Source: Aquatica leii
Lineage: Eukaryota; Arthropoda; Insecta; Coleoptera; Lampyridae
Direction of reading: 5' to 3'
Assembly: GCA_035610365.1 (NCBI GenBank)
Contig: CM069432.1
Span: 223,594,532 to 223,658,531, forward strand
Length of the DNA: 64,000 nt
Positions within the stretch are counted from its first letter, which is position 1. Each line of letters opens with the position of its first letter. Made by a program: the position numbers and the translations under genes. The notes under the pieces are model-generated. The model was not told where the DNA came from, ran no database searches, and saw only the letters and a program-made list of their open reading frames with translations. Of this stretch, positions 57,628-64,000 are shown one piece after another.

Positions 57628-57630
57628 TGT
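57622..57630. repeat. 9-bp target duplication, right copy
   Basis: atgtattgt, identical to 51915-51923 and directly next to the terminal (TA)n run. Confidence 0.85.
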
Positions 57631-58310
57631 TTTATTAAAAAAAATTTGAAAACAAGACCAATCAATTTTGTCATTGATTAATTTGGGAAGTATGTGTTTA
57701 ATAGCTGAGGCAGTATAAAAATTAATAATAACTAGGATATCAGGAGGCTGGTCTTTAGGATACGGAAAATGCGTTGGTTCGGTGGGTGCGAGATTGTAGT
57801 GCATGATTTGTCAGGTAAGTGTGTAGTTTAGTGCCGCTAGATTTAGACTTAAGCAATCCCACGAAGTATGTTTTGAGTCTAAATCTCCGATAACCATGGT
57901 GGAGACTTTGTTTTGGAAACATGGTGCTACGGCTTCTGTTAATAGGCGCCGGTTTAGCCGTTTATATATTGCAGAGATATTTACTTTTGTTCTATTAGTT
58001 AGTTCTAATAAAAATGCGACAACGTCTAGATTAACTGTTTTTATTTTTAGAAGATACGCATCAAAGGAACACTTGATGATTACTGCAACTCCGCCTAAAA
58101 GTTTGAGTCACGATCTTGCCTATGTATGCTGTAATGTGGGATTTTAATTTGTTCATTTTTAATTAAATGTTTCTCAGTGACCATTAAAACATCTACGTTG
58201 TGTCTGGTTAAAAAAGCAATAACTCTTTGCCTTGGTAATTCGTCAGCGACATAAATAATGTTTAGATTTGATACGATATGTTGCTGATTATTTGCCATTG
58301 AAGAAAAATG
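57631..58310 (-). pseudogene. Jockey LINE, endonuclease (5' part of a split element)
   Basis: The minus frame starts at the ATG at 58298 with MANNQQHIVSNLNIIYVADE, LPRQRVIAFLTRHNVDVLMV, TEKHLIK (the E of the SETHL/TETHL block) and IPHYSIHRQDR. It continues in another frame with GGVAVIIKCSFD, NISAIYKRLN, MVIGDLDSKHTSWDCL (usually GDLNAKH), then NLAPTEPTHFPYPKDQPPDI, LVIINF, DWSCFQIFFNKTI. It ends at the insertion. These are APE endonuclease blocks of Jockey elements in order. One stop and one frameshift are present. Sequence upstream to about 58500 (ACKGCGLHTLRR) may be the end of ORF1. Confidence 0.8.
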
Positions 58311-58499
58311 GTATCACTGAAAAGATAAATGTTTTTATTTCTTTATAGAAAGGTGTTTAAATATTCCATATTGCGTGGATTAATTCGGTGATAGAAGACG
58401 ATTGGGATGCGCTAGTGTTTTTTGACTATGGGCTACTGAATTGATGTTGTGCTGCTGTCGCCTGAGCGTATGTAGACCACAGCCCTTGCACGCAGAATA

Positions 58500-59675
58500 A
58501 CATAAAATAAATTTAATAAAAATAAATCCGTAATTCTAACTGAATGCGCAACACAATCAGCAAATGCTAATCGTTTTAAATCGGGTTCCTTAAATATACA
58601 CATACATATATAGTAATATTATAATGAAATTTTAACACCCAAGCAATTTCATTTTCTTGGTACACCAAAGCTTTCAAACCACGATTTTCCAAAAGTTTTT
58701 AAATTACTTAATTTTTCAATTGATGAGTGAACTGCTAACGTGCCTCAGTCTTCCAGGAAGTAGCTTTCAGCCGATGAAGGAATTGGAATAAACAAATGTA
58801 TTAACAACGTAAAATCATAAGTTAACCAAAACAATATTTACATTTAAAAAAATAATTCGTAATAATATAACGATGTCTTTAAATGCGCCAATCAAATAAC
58901 AAATTAACAAAAAGTAGTAGAACATGACTTATCTGACAACCTAAATTTAAAGTGAACGTAGATATTCGAGTTTGTCATAAAATAGAAACCAACATTTATA
59001 AGCGAGTGAATTAACTGTGCGAAAAAATGTTTTTATTATGATACAATTTTCCGTTATATAAGTATAGATCAAATTGAAGCCAAGTTCTAAGACGTTGAAA
59101 GCAAATAGATCAATTCATGAGTTAAAGATGAGTAAACTAAAATTTAGCTCTTTATTAAAGTAACACAGTTAAATTAATCTTGGAGTTATACTTGATTAAA
59201 ATTATACTTTGTCAATCATTTTTGTATTAAAATATTCCGATTATAGTGTACATTTTACTCATTACAACAGGACAAATATATTATCAGAATCTGGAAAGAA
59301 GAGCCCTACGTCATCGATGTAAGAATTTATTAACGACGACCAAACTATTTTTACTGTAATTTATGTATATGATTCAGACAAAGACAGAAACACGTTTGAT
59401 TGTGTTTATAAACAAAGACTTGCGTTACATATAATTGTGTGCTATAGAAAGAGAGTTTAGTATAGAAGTAATTTTTGTATTACACCACACAATGAATTTG
59501 ACTAACTTAGTAACCTTCTATTATTTATTGGAAATTACCTTACCGGCTTAAATTTATAACCTCTGTAACTTGTTTGCAAGATAGTTATTCTTTATTTCTT
59601 TTGTATTTTTGTCAGTTCTTTTCAAATTTTTTGTGCATTTTAATAAGTACTAAAATGTGGTGAAACTTTACGTTC
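58500..59675. other. AT-rich stretch, nothing recognised
   Basis: No frame, repeat pair or motif was recognised. Confidence 0.5.
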
Positions 59676-59679
59676 TCAG

Positions 59680-60703
59680 TCTCAGTTTATTAAACTACTT
59701 TGAAAGGAAGAAGGAAAGCGATGGACCTTTAATACCATTGTCTTCTGTGCAAGAGGTAAGGCTGAGGTCTTAAATAGTGATTGTAATTAACCATTTGTTT
59801 CCTATAGCGTATAGCTAATGCTTTGAGGGTTTTTGTTTCTACTGTTAAACGAATCAAGACGAAAAGTACACTTAATCCGGTACTATCGAGTCCTGGTAAA
59901 AAAAGACCACAAAATAAAACAAAAACTGCAAATATAGCTGAGACTTCAAAAACGATTATAAGAAATACATTGTACATGTCTTTTCAAAGTTAGTCAAAGT
60001 TTAAAAAAAAGTTTTGGTTATTCAAACTTTCTCGTATTACAAAGTGTAAGAACACCTGAGGGTTATGCTGGTAAACGATTTATCGTCATAGATGCAGGTT
60101 TGAAAAAAAGGTCTATAAAAAATGCTTTATTAGTATTTGCTTCTAAATCGCAAAAAGAAGATTATCACGGTGAAATGAATGCTGAATTATTTAAGAAATG
60201 GTTTGTTGAACATTTATTGTATAATTTAAAAAAGCGATCGTTAATTATTATGGACAATGCTCCATATCATTCTACATTAATTCAAAAATTTCCAACATCA
60301 GCCCGGAAGAAAAGTGATATTGCTGCTTGGCTTACAAATCATGCTATAAAATATGATTCAACATTATTTAAAGCTGAATTACTTGCCTTAACAAAAAACA
60401 TCCAGAAAGAGAAACGATATGAAGTAGACGAACTAATTCGACGAAATGGTCATGAAATATTGAGGTGACCACCATATCATTGTGAATTTAACGCAATAGA
60501 ATTAATATGGCACATGCTAAAACCTACTATAATAGACACATAGGAAGAGATGGGTGTAAAGATCAAAATGTGGACAGAAGCTTTAAGAAATTGTTCCGAT
60601 GAACTTTGGGCAAACTGTATTCGTCATACAGAAACCGTTGAATGGATTGATTACACAAGTTAATTGTGATTCTGATTCAGATACTGACAGTGAGAGTGAT
60701 TAA
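59680..60703 (+). pseudogene. DDE (IS630/Tc1-mariner superfamily) transposase with an intron
   Basis: Exon 1 ends NYFERKKESDGPLIPLSSVQ-E/gtaagg at 59755. A 52-nt intron (59756-59807, gtaagg...tcctatag) follows. Exon 2 reads RIANALRVFVSTVKRIKTKS and SSPGKKRPQNK (N-terminal HTH). The middle, with the first catalytic Asp, is deleted near 59990-60030. The rest is RFIVIDAGLKKRSIKNALLV, DYHGEMNAELFKKWFVEHLL, LIIMDNAPYHS (second Asp), YEVDELIRRNGHEILR, a stop, PPYHCEFNAIELIWHMLKPT (Glu in IELIW), and an acidic tail SDSDTDSESD with a stop at 60701-60703. This is a large insect family usually annotated as DDE_3 or superfamily endonuclease. Confidence 0.8.
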
Positions 60704-62870
60704 TTTGTGTCAAATAAGTTTTGGGAAAAAAATTGTTTGATCGTTAAAACTGCAACGACATGGTTGCATTCAAAAATTGTAGCTGTACTTCTTTCAATAA
60801 TATATAAAGGAAGTTATGCTTTTTTCTTTTATTGTAACAGGTAAAAGGTAAGATATCATCGTCTTAAAGTTTTGCAATGGTGTGTTTTGTATATAATCAT
60901 AACTCATAACCAAAATAAGTTTGTTGAAATTAAAACGAAATTTTGTTGGTCCAAGATTCAATATTATCAAACGGTTCCAATAGTACTTTGATAGGTAGAC
61001 TGTGACTGTTCATTATAATGTTATTGCATTGTATGAATTTCATTGTTATTATTACAACAATTGATTTGATTGTTTTTCATATAAACCATACGCATGATTG
61101 TTATGACGTAGAGCTCTTTTTTCGTGATTAAGAGAGTATAATTATCAAAATGTTTGTAAAAACCCTTAAATCATTTATGGGCATTGAGCAGTGGTCTTTA
61201 GTGATGATTTCTGCAGTTACATAAACAAGTTTTTGCATTTGCGTAGTACAGTTAAGAATATTATGCCACGTATTATTCAAATACATTTTTTAAAATTTGC
61301 AGTTGTAGTATTTACTATCTAAATAACGTACTAATTGTACGTAGCTCTGTTTCTACAAGATAGCGTTTAACCTCACATTTACTATTAGTTTTGTTTTGTC
61401 ATTACATGTGTATAAAAGACATTAGTTAATTTACTTAACATTCTTTGAAGTGAATACAGGTGAAAATTACTAGTAAAATCATACATTTTAAGTTTTAGCA
61501 GCATATAATTAAAAGGTCAAACTAAAAGTAATATTCTACATGATTATAATAACATCATTGCCGTTATTTAAACTTTAAATACTTGCGTTATCTAACATAA
61601 ATATTGTAACTGAGGTGTAAACAAAGAAAGTTGTTGATTTAGATTAAAACAGAATCGTTTAAGATAAACAAAATGGGTTTTGTATAAACTACAGATTTTT
61701 ACATCTAAACAAAATCTATACGCAGTTAAAACAAATCTTTATTAATTTAAATACAGTTTCAAATATTTGAATGGTTCTTGTTTTAGATGTTAACTTGGTA
61801 ACTGTGGCGGACATACATATATCCTTCTTGTTTCTAAATGAAACAAATTTTATGTTGTCTGGGTCAGTAGAACAAAATTAATTTTTTTTTAATTGAAACT
61901 TAAAGTATTTATATAATTAACGTTGAATGTTTAAATCTTGTTGGATTCTGTCTAGAAAAAGGAAATAAAATGTGAGATAACATTTAAAATAGTAATAGAC
62001 AAAATGGTCACGTTGAAAGTCATCAAGCCAGTAAAAAATCCATACTTGCAGCATGTCTTAAGGCATTAATATAAAATAATGTTAAAATTAAAATACAAGT
62101 TAATTTGATGTAAACAAGAATATTTTAAGAAGACGTTATCTACTGTGTTTTATATTATATATTTGTAGTTTATTTGTGTATACCCTGCTTGATGCGGGGT
62201 ATCAGTTCCATCAAAATAGAGCGTTGTTATACGAAACAGCGGCAAACAAAGTTATCTCATCATGTAAATAATGCGGTTAGGGGAAAACAAGTAAAAAGTT
62301 TAGAAAAATGTTTCTAATAAGTTTATTAAATATGTTTTTTTATAACAATACAACAACAAAAACTTATTTCTTGCAAATGTAGAAACATAACAATTGTGTA
62401 TACAATAAAAAAATAAATCCACATATAAGAAATTATAAAGTTGTTAGTTAGATAGTAAATTGTACAACCGTAAATTTAAAATATTCTAATGCGGTTTGCA
62501 CAACTATATAAAACTAAGAAACTATTAAGTTGTTAGATAGTAAATATTACAACTAAAAAAAAATTGTTTATAATATCTGGCATAAACATTCATAACTATA
62601 GTACGCACGTTTCTACAGGACAGCGCCAGCGTTTAGCTTCAGATTTACCAATGATTCTAATACCAGGATGGGATAAAACTTTGCGGTTTACTATATTCAC
62701 TATCTAACTAACAACTTCATAGTTTCTTACATGACTATAGAGATAAAAACGTTAAAAGCTGACTTTATACCCGCATTATTCAAATAAGTTTTGAATAAAC
62801 CGCAGGCTAAAACCACAACGTATAAACATTGTAAGGTAAATCGTGTCAATGCAAATGTGAAAATATTGCC
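60704..62870. other. AT-rich stretch, short repeats only
   Basis: A small hairpin ataccctgcttgatgcggggtat lies near 62180-62202. The block taagaaactattaagttgtt recurs in direct (62427, 62515) and inverted (62697-62733) form. No coding sequence was recognised. Confidence 0.5.
62427..62733. repeat. Inverted/direct repeat cluster around agttgttag motifs
   Basis: taagaaattataaagttgtt (62426) and taagaaactattaagttgtt (about 62515) are direct copies. The complement, aactaacaacttcatagttt, is at 62705. It may be a small MITE-like unit. Confidence 0.5.
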
Positions 62871-62876
62871 AGAGTG

Positions 62877-62945
62877 AACCAGTAGACGACCGTTTCGCCC
62901 CATTTGGGGGGTTTCCCAGTGCTAAAAAGCATTATCGACTAAAAG
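62877..62945 (-). repeat. Penelope-like tail, minus strand
   Basis: On the minus strand: ACTGGGAAACCCCCCAAATG then GGGCGAAACGGTCGTCTACT. The stem CCCC/GGGG followed by CGAAAC has the hammerhead layout, but CTGATGA is changed to CTGGGAA. The ending ggtcgtctactggttcac is typical of arthropod PLE tails in my experience. Confidence 0.45.
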
Positions 62946-63330
62946 TAGCGCATTTGGTTTAAGTTTCTTGGTTTTGCAATAGCCATTTTCAGAAGGGCAA
63001 AAATTTTTAGTGAACCAATTTTGAAAATTGTGTCTACTTATCTATGATTTTTTTTAGATTCCCAAATTATATGTAAAGTTGATTTAATTATTTCTTTTAC
63101 CATTTTTGTGTCTTTGAAATGATAAACAAGTAGTATTTTTAATTTCAAGTTTTCATAGTGTTTTTACAGTTTTAATTCCTGGTATATGTTTTTTTTTCAC
63201 GATATATAAAAATGTTTGCTTCTATTTCTTGTAGTTGTAGTTGTTGATTACGCTTTTTTATTTATTTTTAGAGAGGTGTTCTTATTGTTGAAATTCAATT
63301 CAACATCAATTTGAGATTAACGTCTACCAG

Positions 63331-63484
63331 CAGTGGCGGCTTCTCCATTAGGTCATTTGGTCAATGACCCTCCAAGAAAATGCTAAATTGGCTTGAAATA
63401 TAAATGTTTATTGAGTAAGAATGCATTTTTAAAGTTTTAATTTTGAAATGACCTTCCTGCAGTATTGACCAACAGCCACCACTG
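63331..63484. mobile_element. 154-bp hAT-type MITE with 8-bp target duplication
   Basis: cagtggcggct at the left and agccaccactg at the right form an 11-bp inverted repeat with one mismatch. The unit is flanked by tctaccag at 63323-63330 and tctaccag at 63485-63492. The 8-bp duplication and CAGTGG ends fit the hAT superfamily. There is no coding sequence. Confidence 0.85.
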
Positions 63485-63492
63485 TCTACCAG

Positions 63493-64000
63493 TATTTAAT
63501 CTTCTAAGCACTTGTATTTTAAATTCTAGCGAAATGCTTTTTCTTGTTGTTTTATTTTCGTGTTTATTATTATTATTATTTTTATTAAGAACTAAAAATT
63601 ATAATATTTATCATTATATCATTTATTATATTGTATAAATTATAACTTGCAATAATCGTAACAAATGCTTGAAATAATAAAAATTAGTTATATGTACGAT
63701 GCACTCTTATCAGCGGCTATCGGCTTACTACTCTGCTAAGAAAAAAATAGAGTAGGGTTAGGGATAATCGCGTTACGTTTTGGATTTTGTAGAAACCCAA
63801 CGCTGCATAAATTTTTATGGAATACCATGAGTGTAATATTAGTCACCTCCTCGTAGTGCATCTGTGCTAGGCTATCTAGTATAGATGTCAACTAAATGAC
63901 TGACATGAACCTACATTTCACCAAGTGGCGTTGTTGCTTTTAAAACGGATACAAATATTTAATACAAATTTTTGTAAATCAATTAACTGATTTACAAAAA
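63493..64000. other. No gene recognised
   Basis: A tta/att microsatellite-like run lies at about 63566-63588. Nothing else was recognised. Confidence 0.5.

Noticed and set aside
57462..57804. Frames containing long IYIYIY runs
   Set aside because: The runs come from the (TA)n microsatellite; only the Jockey part beyond 57631 is real.
1..64000. tRNA, rRNA or other standard RNA genes
   Set aside because: No tRNA cloverleaf or rRNA sequence was seen by eye; the B-box-like motif in the satellite lacks a visible A box. A tRNAscan or covariance search would be needed to be sure.

Overview
This window is AT-rich eukaryotic DNA, most likely from an insect. The reasons are the mix of transposon families (piggyBac, Penelope-like, Jockey, BEL/Pao, Ty3/Gypsy, Copia, Tc1/mariner, pogo, P/THAP), very short spliceosomal-type introns (about 50 to 84 nt), and no operons or prokaryotic signals. 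The order cannot be fixed from the sequence. Nearly everything recognisable is a decayed, often nested mobile element. The best host-gene candidates are a pair of opposite-strand exon sets at about 46.9-49.1 kb and one lone candidate terminal exon at 7.9 kb.

Region by region. 0-1.6 kb: two palindromic foldback-type repeats, the first holding six copies of an exact 79-bp tandem unit. 1.9-4.0 kb: a LINE (APE endonuclease to reverse transcriptase) on the minus strand. 5.9-6.3 kb: the GIY-YIG end of a Penelope-like element (PLE). 6.4-14.6 kb: a piggyBac graveyard with three different transposase lineages, all on the minus strand, two of them abutting head to tail. 16.7-18.1 kb: a possible tyrosine-recombinase scrap, a 201-bp inverted-repeat element and a degenerate transposon protein. 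20.6-21.65 kb: a deletion derivative of a fourth piggyBac, with TTAA target duplication and both termini. 21.7-24.1 kb: a decayed Copia element. 24.2-24.5 kb: a Tc1 scrap. 25.0-32.0 kb: a tRNA-Ser-primed Ty3/Gypsy element whose polymerase is replaced by a BEL/Pao segment, with an unidentified 1.6-kb insert in its integrase and a PLE beside its 3' LTR. 32.7-36.0 kb: P/THAP-type remains, including a three-exon THAP reading frame with matching splice phases. 36.1-38.4 kb: a PLE fragment between inverted repeats, then a Tc1/mariner-type transposase. 39.2-43.7 kb: nested inverted-repeat structures, including a 1.9-kb foldback element and a pogo fragment. 44.2-45.3 kb: PLE and Gypsy scraps. 46.9-49.1 kb: the candidate host-gene island. 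50-60.7 kb: a mariner-like helix-turn-helix scrap, a Jockey LINE split by a 5.7-kb insertion, and an intron-bearing DDE transposase pseudogene. 60.7-64 kb: mostly blank AT-rich DNA, a PLE tail and a hAT-type MITE.

The most notable structure is at 51.9-57.6 kb. A 5,698-bp unit with (TA)n-tipped imperfect terminal inverted repeats carries six copies of a ~527-bp satellite. It sits inside the Jockey element and is flanked by a perfect 9-bp duplication. No transposase was found in it, so it looks like an unclassified non-autonomous DNA transposon, with 9-bp duplication as in Mutator-like elements, that carries a satellite array. A second theme is a set of short PLE tails with a hammerhead-like core (CTGATGA, stem II, GAAA), best preserved at about 38.73-38.77 kb on the minus strand.

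No functional pathway links these genes. The window records layered insertion and decay. All family assignments were made by eye from motifs, without database searches.
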